Positions 46,335 to 55,060 of a DNA stretch of 64,000 bases are shown one piece after another (position 1 is the stretch's first letter; each line of letters opens with the position of its first letter). The position numbers and the translations under genes are program-made. The notes below the pieces were generated by a model that was not told the DNA's origin, searched no databases, and was given only the letters and a program-made list of their open reading frames with translations. The stretch lies in assembly GCA_027487485.1 (NCBI GenBank), contig JAIYDN010000091.1, forward strand, positions 62,001 to 126,000, written 5' to 3'. The DNA is from Planctomycetaceae bacterium. GTDB taxonomy: Bacteria > Planctomycetota > Planctomycetia > Pirellulales > Pirellulaceae.

Positions 46335-47357
46335 ATGGTATTGAATCGAATGCTTGTGATTTACTCAAAACAAGCTGCCAGGAGCAGCTATCGTCGTGTG
46401 GCATTTACGCTAGTTGAGTTGCTCGTGGTGATTGCCATCATCGGCATATTGGTGAGTCTGCTGCTGCCGGCTGTCCAAGCTGCGCGCGAAGCCGCACGTC
46501 GCATTCAGTGCACCAATAATCTAAAGCAAATTAGCCTTGCCTTTCATAATCATCATGACACCTTTAAATCACTTCCCTCGGGTGGTTGGGGTTGGTATTG
46601 GGTGGGTGATGCAGATCGTGGGGTGGGCGCAAATCAGCCAGGAAGTTGGGCTTTTTCCATCTTGCCTCAAATGGAACAGCAAAGCCTCTATAACTTGTGT
46701 GGAGATGGGCAACCTGACGTTATTTCATCTCAACAGCTTGCTTCTACAGCAAAAGCAACGGAAACCGTAGTCGGTGGATTTGTCTGTCCTTCTCGCCGTG
46801 CGGCTGAGTTATACGATCGAGCCATCACGGCGGGCGTACCCGGTGGTCATGCCTACAATGCAGACCCAGTTCCACGAACCAATCGCTCAGATTATGTTGC
46901 CAACGCGGGCGATACCAAACGCATGTGGGGCAGCGGACCTAATGTTGCAAACGGATTTGCGGGGACTGGTTTTTCTAACATGATTGATTCGAACGGTGTT
47001 TCGCATCAGCGGTCCGAGGTGAAGCTTTCGGATATTTTGGATGGCACGTCGAATACGTACATGGTCGGTGAAAAATACTTGAATCCCGACCATTATCGAA
47101 CCGGGCTTGACTACGGCGATGATCACAGTTTTTTTGCTGGTGACGATTTTGACATGCACGCCTGGACTGACAATCCTCCGCTCAAAGATCGCAGAGGGTT
47201 CGCGGATTTCTGGCGGTTCGGTAGCAATCATCCCAGTGGGGTCAATGTTGCGTATTGCGATGGTTCCGTAAGGCACGTTGCTTTTTCCATCGACGCTGCC
47301 GTGCATCGTTTTCTTGGAAACACAAGAGACCTTCAGCCCGTAACGCTCCCGGAATAA
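46335..47357 (+). CDS. DUF1559 protein with prepilin-type N-terminus
   Basis: 340 residues from the ATG at 46335 (another ATG at 46350; the frame opens at 46209 but those residues look non-coding). The prepilin motif 'AFTLVELLVVIAIIGILVSL' is followed by the DUF1559 signature 'LLPAVQAAREAARRIQCTNN' and 'LKQISLAFHNHHD'. The C-terminal 'NVAYCDGSVRHV' is the family's H-x9-DG tag. DUF1559 proteins are abundant in planctomycetes and thought to be pseudopilin-like surface or periplasmic proteins of unknown function. The usual length is about 300-350. A short EF-hand lipoprotein gene follows 22 bp later, as often happens in this phylum. Confidence 0.92.
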   Translation: MVLNRMLVIYSKQAARSSYRRVAFTLVELLVVIAIIGILVSLLLPAVQAAREAARRIQCTNNLKQISLAFHNHHDTFKSLPSGGWGWYWVGDADRGVGANQPGSWAFSILPQMEQQSLYNLCGDGQPDVISSQQLASTAKATETVVGGFVCPSRRAAELYDRAITAGVPGGHAYNADPVPRTNRSDYVANAGDTKRMWGSGPNVANGFAGTGFSNMIDSNGVSHQRSEVKLSDILDGTSNTYMVGEKYLNPDHYRTGLDYGDDHSFFAGDDFDMHAWTDNPPLKDRRGFADFWRFGSNHPSGVNVAYCDGSVRHVAFSIDAAVHRFLGNTRDLQPVTLPE

Positions 47358-47379
47358 CGTCTATCCAAGCTGAGAATTT

Positions 47380-48015
47380 ATGACTCGAGTCTCGTTCGCG
47401 ATTTTATTCGCTTCTACCGTCGCCACTGTACTTGTTGTAGTTGGCTGCGATTCAGGCTCGGCGCGCGTCAAACAACTTTATGTCAATTCTGCGTCTGCTG
47501 CCGAAGCTGCAATCAAGAAGCACGATCAAAATGGGAATGGAACGCTTGATTCTGAAGAACTAAAATCGGTCGCATCGATCGGCAGCGTTTTAGATCAGTT
47601 TGACACGGATGGCGATGGGCAGGTCTCTGCCTTGGAAATTAGTTCGCGTATCGACAAGTGGCAAGCCATGAAGGTCGCTCTTGTCAGTTGTAGTTTTGTT
47701 GTGAAGCTCGATGGCAAGTTGCTTTCTGAGGCTAAAGTTCGTCTGGATCCAGAATCATTTCTGGCAGAGGCTTTGCGACCTTGTTTTGGTACGTCAGACT
47801 CAAGCGGTCGCGTCACACCTAGCCTGGAGGAAGCATCGATTGGAAGTCAGTCGGATGGACTGACGGGAGTTCCGCCTGGTTTATATCGCGTTTCGATCAC
47901 TCATCCGAAGCTAGAAAAGTTGAGGAAGTACAATAGCGAAACAATTCTCGGGCTTCAGATTGCGCCAGACGACCCTCGCCTCATGAGCTTAGTGCTGAAA
48001 TTAGAAAGCAAATAA
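47380..48015 (+). CDS. Lipoprotein with paired EF-hands and a carboxypeptidase-regulatory-like domain
   Basis: 211 residues. The signal ends in a lipobox-like 'VVVGC' (Cys about 23). Two canonical EF-hand loops are present, 'DQNGNGTLDSEE' and 'DTDGDGQVSALE', separated by a short helix, as in calmodulin-like pairs. The rest ('KLDGKLLSEAKVRLDPESFL' ... 'GVPPGLYRVSITHP', positions about 108-185) looks like the beta-sandwich lipoproteins that accompany DUF1559 genes. It is probably exported and calcium-binding. It is the likely operon partner of the DUF1559 gene. Function unknown. Confidence 0.72.
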   Translation: MTRVSFAILFASTVATVLVVVGCDSGSARVKQLYVNSASAAEAAIKKHDQNGNGTLDSEELKSVASIGSVLDQFDTDGDGQVSALEISSRIDKWQAMKVALVSCSFVVKLDGKLLSEAKVRLDPESFLAEALRPCFGTSDSSGRVTPSLEEASIGSQSDGLTGVPPGLYRVSITHPKLEKLRKYNSETILGLQIAPDDPRLMSLVLKLESK

Positions 48016-48059
48016 GCTTCGACTCCGCCACCCATTTACTAACGACGGCCACTCGGCTC

Positions 48060-48500
48060 ATGAAGCTAAATCCCTATGAGCCGACAGTAACGTCGCCTAT
48101 TGTCCGAGACGTCGCAAACGCCAGACTCAACTCCGTCAGTCGTATCTTTGTTTGGATTGGTCTGTTGGGTTCGCTGATTTACATTCCCATTGTGATTGGT
48201 TGCCTTGTGTCGCTTGGCGCATATCTAGTCAGTCGCCCGACGAGCAATGCGACAATTTACGATCTGCTGGCGATTGCCTTGGCGACTGCGGTCAATTCGG
48301 CAATTCTTGTCCTGTGGTTGACGTTCATTGTCACGGCGCGACAAATCAGACGACGGACATACCGCGCGCGTTCCCGTGCCTTGGTGCTGGCCATCGTTTT
48401 GACTCTCGGGTTCCCTGTTCTTACCATTCCGGGAATCATGTGCTTTCGTTGGCTCCGCCAGTTCTTTCACGATGGACATCATGAACCAACCAGGGATTAA
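48060..48500 (+). CDS. Small membrane protein with N-terminal NPYEPT motif
   Basis: 146 residues with three hydrophobic segments (about 28-56, 67-90 and 107-128), basic loops ('RQIRRRTYRARSR') and a short charged tail. The N-terminal 'NPYEPT' tag is a frequent feature of small planctomycete membrane proteins and helps show the ORF is real. No known fold or function. It starts 44 bp after the EF-hand lipoprotein and may be cotranscribed. Confidence 0.6.
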   Translation: MKLNPYEPTVTSPIVRDVANARLNSVSRIFVWIGLLGSLIYIPIVIGCLVSLGAYLVSRPTSNATIYDLLAIALATAVNSAILVLWLTFIVTARQIRRRTYRARSRALVLAIVLTLGFPVLTIPGIMCFRWLRQFFHDGHHEPTRD

Positions 48501-48531
48501 TTCTACCGACAAAAGTAGCTGGGACGCGGCT

Positions 48532-48626
48532 CGACAAAAGTCGTTTTCGTTTCCTTGAGCCTGAGGCGCTAGCCGATTATTGCAATACGAAAGAACTCGG
48601 CTAGCGCTTCAGGCTCACTTTTGTCG
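48532..48626. repeat. GGCGCTAGCC-family hairpin, copy with outer CGACAAAA/TTTTGTCG ends
   Basis: The inner hairpin is 48557-48616 (one mismatch between 20-bp arms). It is enclosed by CGACAAAAG (48532-48540) and CTTTTGTCG-type sequence (to 48626). The same outer ends occur around the copy at 43095-43190, so the full unit is about 95 bp. Confidence 0.8.
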
Positions 48627-48722
48627 GGCGTATTCCGATGAGAAAAAGTTCGGGAAAAGCTCTATAAGCTGTAAGGAATCCGATGCGTGGGATACTAATC
48701 TAGGCAAATCGAGGACCGCAGC

Positions 48723-49238
48723 GTGACAGTAGACGATCAAGAAGCAATGTTTCAGCAATGGATAAGAAATCACCTTGGCATCATAGTCAAGGTGGTTCGG
48801 TCCTTTGCTGAAGTGTCTGCGGATCAAGAAGACTTGCTGCAGAATGTTTTCATCAATCTTTGGTCATCGATCCCAAGTTTTCGAGGCGACTCGAAGGAAT
48901 CAACCTGGATCTATCGCGTCTCCCTTCAGACCGCCATGGTGTGGCGTCGTGGTGAACGAATTCGAACGAAACATCAATCGAAGTACCTGAACGAAATCGC
49001 TGTCGTAGCTCAAAATTCTGTCGATGGTTCATGCCGTGCGAACGAATTGATTGAGCAACTTTACTCGGAAATTCGCCGATTGCCAAAGATCGACGCATCC
49101 ATTGCTTTGATGCACTTGGAAGGAATTGCCTATCGCGACATAGCAGAAGTTCTGGGCATTTCAGAGAACTATGTTGGGGTGAAGCTATGCCGAATTCGGA
49201 AGGAACTGAATGAGCGGTTGGGTGGAACGCGGGGATGA
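48723..49238 (+). CDS. ECF-type RNA polymerase sigma factor
   Basis: 171 residues from the GTG at 48723, with an in-frame ATG 24 bp later. Region 2 holds 'DQEDLLQNVFINLWSSIPSF' and 'STWIYRVSLQTAMVWRR', which bind the core enzyme and the -10 element. Region 4 ends with the helix-turn-helix 'AYRDIAEVLGISENYVGVKL' plus 'CRIRKEL'. Regions 1.1 and 3 are missing, as expected for ECF factors. The next gene encodes a membrane protein of 199 residues that probably keeps it inactive, the usual sigma/anti-sigma order. Its target promoters are unknown. Confidence 0.88.
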   Translation: MTVDDQEAMFQQWIRNHLGIIVKVVRSFAEVSADQEDLLQNVFINLWSSIPSFRGDSKESTWIYRVSLQTAMVWRRGERIRTKHQSKYLNEIAVVAQNSVDGSCRANELIEQLYSEIRRLPKIDASIALMHLEGIAYRDIAEVLGISENYVGVKLCRIRKELNERLGGTRG

Positions 49239-49299
49239 CGACACTGACGTCGATCATTGAGGTTTGTAATATGAACTGGAAATCAATCGAGGTGATTGT

Positions 49300-49899
49300 A
49301 TGAGTTTTGAAGAATTGCAAGCAAGATGGCAAGCTCATGATCATGAAGGACAACTGAATATCGATTCAGACGCACTTTTGGAAGAAGTCCGTCGAAATCA
49401 ACGCGATTTTGAGAAGCGGTTGTGGCGGCGAGACTTCTGTGAAGTCACTGCAGCAGCCCTCGTCACTTTTGTCTTCGGAACGCTCGCGGTTTTGATGGAC
49501 CAGTGGTCTTTGTTTCTCGGCGCGGCGGGAAGCCTGTTTGTAGGCATCTTCTTGGTGTTCGACCGTCTGAAACAGCGCCGGCAGCGATCGACGGTTGCTG
49601 ACTCGTTACCATCGGCAATCGACGCGTCCTTAGTTCAAGTTCAGCATCAAATTTGGTTGCTGCGGAACATTCTGTGGTGGTATCTGTTGCCACTTGTTCC
49701 CGGCCCCGTTGCAATTCTGGCCTTTACTTTTTGGCAATCGCGGGGAAACGGACTTGCGGATCAGCTCGTAATCGCCTTCGTGGGACTCATTTGCTTATTG
49801 GTATTTTGGTGCGTCTATTGGATCAACCAACGCGAGATAGCCCGAAACCTTGAGCCGAGACGCAAGGAGTTGGAGGAACTGCGGGCCAGTCTGGCATGA
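49300..49899 (+). CDS. Membrane protein downstream of ECF sigma factor, candidate regulator
   Basis: 199 residues. A hydrophilic N-terminal part of about 45 residues ('SFEELQARWQAHD', 'LLEEVRRNQRDFEKRLWRRD') is followed by four hydrophobic segments (about 47-64, 66-84, 123-145 and 155-172) and a charged C-terminal helix rich in Glu and Arg. No zinc-finger anti-sigma motif (H-xxx-C-xx-C) is present. Its place 61 bp after the sigma gene, with a GAGGTGATT ribosome-binding site, makes an anti-sigma or sensor role plausible but unproven. Confidence 0.6.
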   Translation: MSFEELQARWQAHDHEGQLNIDSDALLEEVRRNQRDFEKRLWRRDFCEVTAAALVTFVFGTLAVLMDQWSLFLGAAGSLFVGIFLVFDRLKQRRQRSTVADSLPSAIDASLVQVQHQIWLLRNILWWYLLPLVPGPVAILAFTFWQSRGNGLADQLVIAFVGLICLLVFWCVYWINQREIARNLEPRRKELEELRASLA

Positions 49900-50259
49900 A
49901 TCGCATGTGTAGCCCTTTGGGCTAGGATGTCGCTATCGGAGGCGAGGCGTCGGCGCAGTTACGGCATGGCGTTGCATGTTAGGTGTGATTTGGTAGTTCG
50001 ATGGGGCAATTGAGGTCGAACGGGGCTGCCGTAACTGCGCTATCGCTTGTTACGGCCTACAAGCGACGAATCAGCTATTCGTGGGTGGCACCGTTTTGGA
50101 TTTAGATGGCAATTGGCCGGCTATTGCTGCGGGATCCTGGAGGTTGGTGGTTTTTGGGATATAATTTGAAGGTTGGCTTTTTAAAGTCGCATCACAATCG
50201 CCGGTTCAATGGCGATTGCCCCACCCTGCGACTCCTTCCCCTTTCAGCACGTGATTTTC
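49900..50259. repeat. Intergenic stretch with a long inverted repeat
   Basis: In this 360-bp region, GCGCAGTTACGGCA (49953-49966) faces TGCCGTAACTGCGC (50027-50040), a perfect 14-bp pair. Further weak pairing includes GTAGCCCTTTGGGCTA near 49910 and 'GTTACGGCCTACAAGC' on the right. It looks like another dispersed repeat type. No gene is seen; the promoter of the PSD1 gene should lie in the second half. Confidence 0.6.
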
Positions 50260-53200
50260 ATGCAATTTTTATTGCTCGCGAAACATAGTCTTGCCAGAAC
50301 CTATCGACGTCTAGTCCTGGTTTGCCTTGGGTTAGCTGTCGTCCAATTTCAATGCTCCGGCTTCCAAGGTTCCATCGCTTTGGGGCAGGCTCCGGGTGGA
50401 CTGTCGGACAGTGAGATTGCCAGTTCGATTCGGAAGCTCTTTTCGGATCGGTGCTTTACCTGTCACGGCCCGGACAGCCAGACTCGTGCGACAGAGCTGC
50501 GTCTTGATCGAGATGAAGGCGTGCAATTCGAAACTTCCTCCGGCAAGAAGTTTGCGGTGGCAGGCAGTCTTTCGGAAAGTGAAGTGTGGGATCGTATTCA
50601 TTCCACCGATCCCGACGTGGTCATGCCCCCGCCGAGCAGCAAGATTGAATTGAGTCCTGAGCAAAAGGACCTGGTGCGGACATGGATTGAACGTGGTGCT
50701 GTCTACAAAGCCAAACATTGGTCATTCGAACCTTTGCCTGATGATGTCCCCGTTCCCTCGTTTTCCAACAGCAATAACCTGAATACGATCGATGCTTTTG
50801 TTTCGGATACGCTCAAGGCTCATCAATTGAGTTTGCTACCGGAAGCGGATCGCGAAACGTTGGCTCGTCGCGCAAGTCTTGCTCTAACGGGCAGTCTGCC
50901 GTCGATCGATTCATTGCAGTCATTTGTGAATGATGCATCACCCGGCGCTTACGAAAGGTATGTAGACCAGCTGCTTGCGTCTCCTCAATTTGGCGAGCGC
51001 GCAGCGACCCATTGGCTCGATCTTGCACGCTACGCGGACACTCATGGCTACCAATCGGATCGGTATCGCGATGTTTGGGTATATCGCGATTGGGTTATCT
51101 CCGCAATCAATCAAGACTTGCCGATGGATCAGTTTATTACTTGGCAGTTGGCTGGCGACATGTTGCCTAATCCCACTCGGGAGCAACGGCTTGCAACTGC
51201 GTTCAATCGGTTGCATCGTCAAAATGAAGAGGGGGGAAGTACCGAAGAAGAGTTCCGCGTTGAATACATGACCGACCGAGTCAACACGCTTGGAACGGCC
51301 GTGATGGGATTGACCCTTCAATGTTCGCGATGCCACGACCATAAGTATGATCCGCTCAAGCAGCAAGAGTACTTTCAGTTGTGCGATATGTTCGACAACA
51401 TCCAGGAATCGGGGCTTACGAGTTACTGGACCGATTCGATGCCTGGGCCAACTTTGTTATTGTTAGACAGTGCAGAAAATCAGCAAGTGGAAACCTTGCA
51501 AAAAGCGATGCAGTCGATTCGAAAAGTCTATGAGGACGAGGTGTCACGGCTCAAGGGCAGCGCGAAGGTGGAAGAGTGGTACAGCACCCTTGCCGGGTGG
51601 CCTCAACCGGAGGAGCGTTGGCTCAAGTCAGATTTTCCGATGGAGGGTGTTGCTCCACTAACGGCACTGGAGAACACAGTTGCCAAAGATCAGCCAGGAA
51701 GCAGCGAGGCGGGGACGATCGAAGTGGTTCAAGATGGTTCGCGATCGGCTGTTGCTCTCGACGGAGACAATGCGCTCGTGTTTCCAAAGTCAGGAGTTTT
51801 CTCTCGAACACAGGAATTTACCATTTGTCTGGATCTGAAGATTCCCAAGGTCTTTGATCGAGCCGTTGTCTTGCATCGATCCAAGTCATGGACCGATGCG
51901 GGCTCGCGCGGTTATCAGTTGCTGATCGAGGATGGTCATTTTACTTTTGGAGTCATCCACTATTGGCCATCGAGTGCGATCAAGATACGGACCAAGCAAC
52001 CCGTCGCGATTCAAAAGTGGATGCAAGTTGCCTTGGTTTACGGGGGCACCAACTCTGCCAGCGATACCCACATCTACATTGATGGCGAGCGAGCCGAGGT
52101 GGACATTATTCAAGACAGTCTCCACAAAGACATTCTTTACGAACGAGTGGATGTGTCCTTGAGTATCGGTGCTCGGAACCGTGATCGCGGAGTACCTGGA
52201 GGGCTCGTTGATCATCTGCAAATTTACGATACGGCATTGACGGGGGTGGAGATTGCTTCGCTGGCTACCGATTCCCCATTGTTGACTTGGGAGGAGCTAT
52301 CCGAACAAGATCGCATGCAATGGACGGAGCATTATGCACGCCGAGTCGATCAAAACAGCAAGTACCATCTTGAAAGTCTGCACCATTACTTTGAGTCGTT
52401 GGCCAAGATCGTTCAGGAGAAGCGAGAGCTGATGGTCATGGAAGAAACGGCTGCAAATCATCCGACACGATTTCTCAATCGTGGGGCCTATGATTCGCCT
52501 GGTGATGTCGTTGCTCCTGGCGTGCACCAAGCTCTATTGAGTGATGGTGAGGCGATGCCAACGAATCGGCTGGAGCTGGCGAAATGGTTAACCAGTGACC
52601 ATCATCCATTGACCGCTCGGGTCGCAGTCAATCACATGTGGCAACAGATGTTCGGTCGCGGTCTGGTGGTTACGTCGGAGGACTTTGGCATTCAAGGGCA
52701 ATTGCCATCGCACCCGCAGTTGCTGGATTACTTGGCCGTCGAGCTCATTCGTTCCGGTTGGAGCCGTAAAGCCATCATGCGAAAGATTGCTTTGTCGCAG
52801 GTGTTCCGTCAGAGCAGTCGGTTTGATACCGAGCGACGGAACCGAGACTTGGACGGTAGTTTATTGAGCCATTTTCCGGCCCAGCGTTTGTCAGCCGAAC
52901 AGGTTCGGGACGGGGCATTGCAGGCGAGTCATTTGCTGTCGCAAAACTTGGGCGGGCCACCAGCCTATCCCTACCAACCTGTAGGTTTGTGGGAGGAAAA
53001 ATCAGGGTTAAAGTATCCTCAAAGCAAAGGAGAAGGGCTCTATCGAAGGAGTCTGTATACCGTTTGGAAGCGAACCAGTCCTCCGCCATCCATGATGCTG
53101 TTTGATTCTGCGGGGCGGGAGGTCTGTTCAGCTCGTCGCGAGATTACTGTCACGTCGCTTCAAGCTCTTGTGCTGATGAATGATCCTCAGTTTGTCGAAG

Positions 53201-53541
53201 CTTCGCGGGGACTTGCTTTGCGATCACTTGGGATTGAGCGTCAAGCGGATGTGAGCGAATCGAAATTCACGCAAGAAAACCTCCAGCAAGCGATCGCGAA
53301 TGCCTACCTTCTTTTGACGTCGCATGCATGCCCTGCTGAATTGCAAGAACGATTGCTGCGAGGGGTGCAGGAACAGACCGTTTTCTTTGAAGCCCAAAGG
53401 GATTCCGCTGCAAAGCTGTTGGGGGTGGGCGATTGGAAAGCAATTGAAGTGAAGGAAGCAAGTCTACAAGCAAAACTAGCGGCGTTAACTCTGGTGGTCA
53501 ATTCCATCATGAACAGCGACGCGTTCTCGGTCATGAGATAG
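50260..53541 (+). CDS. PSD1/PSCyt domain cytochrome-like secreted protein (DUF1549-DUF1553) with LamG-like insert
   Basis: 1093 residues from the ATG at 50260 (the frame opens at 50209). Signal peptide about 11-35. PSCyt1 is at about 60-140 with haem motif CFTCH. DUF1549/PSCyt2 covers about 185-420 ('HWLDLARYADTHGY', 'FNRLHRQNEEGG', and 'CSRCHDHKYDPL', a second C-x2-CH). The middle (about 520-690) is a LamG/concanavalin-like domain ('DGDNALVFPKSG', 'HIYIDGERAEV'). DUF1553/PSD1 is at about 760-1090 ('ANHPTRFLNRG', 'RVAVNHMWQQMFGRGLV'). It is planctomycete-specific and probably periplasmic. It forms a pair with the DUF1501 gene 15 bp later. A role in breakdown of complex carbohydrates is often suggested, but no catalytic site is known. 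Confidence 0.93.
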   Translation: MQFLLLAKHSLARTYRRLVLVCLGLAVVQFQCSGFQGSIALGQAPGGLSDSEIASSIRKLFSDRCFTCHGPDSQTRATELRLDRDEGVQFETSSGKKFAVAGSLSESEVWDRIHSTDPDVVMPPPSSKIELSPEQKDLVRTWIERGAVYKAKHWSFEPLPDDVPVPSFSNSNNLNTIDAFVSDTLKAHQLSLLPEADRETLARRASLALTGSLPSIDSLQSFVNDASPGAYERYVDQLLASPQFGERAATHWLDLARYADTHGYQSDRYRDVWVYRDWVISAINQDLPMDQFITWQLAGDMLPNPTREQRLATAFNRLHRQNEEGGSTEEEFRVEYMTDRVNTLGTAVMGLTLQCSRCHDHKYDPLKQQEYFQLCDMFDNIQESGLTSYWTDSMPGPTLLLLDSAENQQVETLQKAMQSIRKVYEDEVSRLKGSAKVEEWYSTLAGWPQPEERWLKSDFPMEGVAPLTALENTVAKDQPGSSEAGTIEVVQDGSRSAVALDGDNALVFPKSGVFSRTQEFTICLDLKIPKVFDRAVVLHRSKSWTDAGSRGYQLLIEDGHFTFGVIHYWPSSAIKIRTKQPVAIQKWMQVALVYGGTNSASDTHIYIDGERAEVDIIQDSLHKDILYERVDVSLSIGARNRDRGVPGGLVDHLQIYDTALTGVEIASLATDSPLLTWEELSEQDRMQWTEHYARRVDQNSKYHLESLHHYFESLAKIVQEKRELMVMEETAANHPTRFLNRGAYDSPGDVVAPGVHQALLSDGEAMPTNRLELAKWLTSDHHPLTARVAVNHMWQQMFGRGLVVTSEDFGIQGQLPSHPQLLDYLAVELIRSGWSRKAIMRKIALSQVFRQSSRFDTERRNRDLDGSLLSHFPAQRLSAEQVRDGALQASHLLSQNLGGPPAYPYQPVGLWEEKSGLKYPQSKGEGLYRRSLYTVWKRTSPPPSMMLFDSAGREVCSARREITVTSLQALVLMNDPQFVEASRGLALRSLGIERQADVSESKFTQENLQQAIANAYLLLTSHACPAELQERLLRGVQEQTVFFEAQRDSAAKLLGVGDWKAIEVKEASLQAKLAALTLVVNSIMNSDAFSVMR

Positions 53542-53556
53542 AAACGGGGAATCCAA

Positions 53557-55041
53557 ATGAGCCATGATGGTATGTTGAACGATGTTGCGGCTAGTCAACG
53601 GCTGCATCAATTGCGTCGGCATTTTTTTGCCAAGTCGGCTGCTGGGCTGGGCTCGATCGCCCTTGCAAGCATGCTGTCGCGGCAGGCTCGCGGTGAGGCC
53701 ATGGGGCAGGAGCTCCTAAAAGGGGTGCCTGGCATCTTGGATCAGCCGCATCATACGCCGAAGGCCAAGCGAGTTATCTATCTGTTTCAATCGGGTGGTC
53801 CGTCTCAGTTGGATCTGTTCGACTACAAGCCAGCTTTGAAGGCACAGCACGGCCAGCCATTGCCAGATTCGGTGCGCAATGGTCAGCGGCTGACGGGAAT
53901 GAGTGGCAATCAAGCGATTTTGCCATTGGCCCAGAGCACTTTTCAGTTTGAGCAGCATGGTCAGTCCGGCGCATGGGTGAGTGATGCCCTTCCCTACACA
54001 GCCAAGATCGCTGACAAACTTTGTTTTATCAAGTCGATGTATACGCAAGCCATCAACCATGACCCTGCGATCACGTTTTTGCAAACGGGGTCTGAGATGG
54101 CAGGTCGACCGTCCATCGGGGCTTGGATGTCCTACGGGCTTGGAACGGACAACGAAAACCTACCTGCATTCGTGGTCTTGGTGACCAAAGACAAAAGTGG
54201 CCAGCCGTTGTACCAACGCTTGTGGGGAAGTGGCTTTCTACCTTCGCGATATCAGGGGGTGCAATTGCGGGCAGGGGCAGAGCCGGTGTTGTACTTAAAC
54301 GATCCCGACGGAGTCAGTCGGATGCAGCGTCGCAACATGTTGGATCTAACGGGAGATTTAGATCGATATCAGCAGTCGGCCACGTTGGACCCGGGTATCG
54401 AAGAGCGAATCGCTCAGTACGAAATGGCCTACCGCTTGCAATCGTCGATTCCGGAGGTTAACAACCTTTCGGACGAGCCTCAGCATGTGCTGGATCTGTA
54501 TGGGGAAGATGTTAAGAAGCCCGGAAGCTTTGCCGCCAATTGCTTGTTGGCTCGCCGGCTCATTGAACGAGGGGTTCGCTTTGTCCAGTTGTTTCATCAG
54601 GATTGGGATCATCATGGTGGACTTCCAGGTGCCTTGCGAAATGAGTGCAAGAACACCGACCAACCAAGCGCCGGTCTGGTCGCGGATTTGGCTCAGAGAG
54701 GGCTATTGGAAGATACGCTTGTCGTTTGGGGTGGTGAGTTTGGCAGAACCAATTATTGCCAGGGAAAGCTGACCGCAACCGATTATGGACGCGACCATCA
54801 TCCTCGTTGTTTTACGATGTGGATGGCAGGTGGCGGGGTCAAGCCCGGGATCAGTTATGGGGAAACCGACGAGTTTGGTTACAACGTGACGCAGAACCCC
54901 GTGCATGTTCATGATCTTCACGCTACGATTCTTCACTTGTTAGGAGTCGATCATGAGCGATTGAACTACAAGTTTCAGGGAAGACGATTTCGGTTGACGG
55001 ATGTTCACGGCGTCGTGCAGCACCAGCTGATCAGCAGCTAG
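53557..55041 (+). CDS. DUF1501 family secreted protein
   Basis: 494 residues with a Tat-like N-terminus ('LRRHFFAKSAAGLGSIALAS'). Family marks are 'VIYLFQSGGPSQLDLFDYKP', 'MYTQAINHDPAITFLQTG', 'PSIGAWMSYGLG', 'FVQLFHQDWDHHGG' and 'VVWGGEFGRT', plus 'GRDHHPRCFTMWMAGGGV' near the end. The His/Asp-rich pattern recalls the alkaline phosphatase/sulfatase fold, so metal binding is likely. DUF1501 proteins nearly always follow PSD1 proteins in planctomycetes, and the spacing here (15 bp) implies one operon and a common function. Confidence 0.93.
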   Translation: MSHDGMLNDVAASQRLHQLRRHFFAKSAAGLGSIALASMLSRQARGEAMGQELLKGVPGILDQPHHTPKAKRVIYLFQSGGPSQLDLFDYKPALKAQHGQPLPDSVRNGQRLTGMSGNQAILPLAQSTFQFEQHGQSGAWVSDALPYTAKIADKLCFIKSMYTQAINHDPAITFLQTGSEMAGRPSIGAWMSYGLGTDNENLPAFVVLVTKDKSGQPLYQRLWGSGFLPSRYQGVQLRAGAEPVLYLNDPDGVSRMQRRNMLDLTGDLDRYQQSATLDPGIEERIAQYEMAYRLQSSIPEVNNLSDEPQHVLDLYGEDVKKPGSFAANCLLARRLIERGVRFVQLFHQDWDHHGGLPGALRNECKNTDQPSAGLVADLAQRGLLEDTLVVWGGEFGRTNYCQGKLTATDYGRDHHPRCFTMWMAGGGVKPGISYGETDEFGYNVTQNPVHVHDLHATILHLLGVDHERLNYKFQGRRFRLTDVHGVVQHQLISS

Positions 55042-55060
55042 AGATGGAAAGTGCTTTGGG

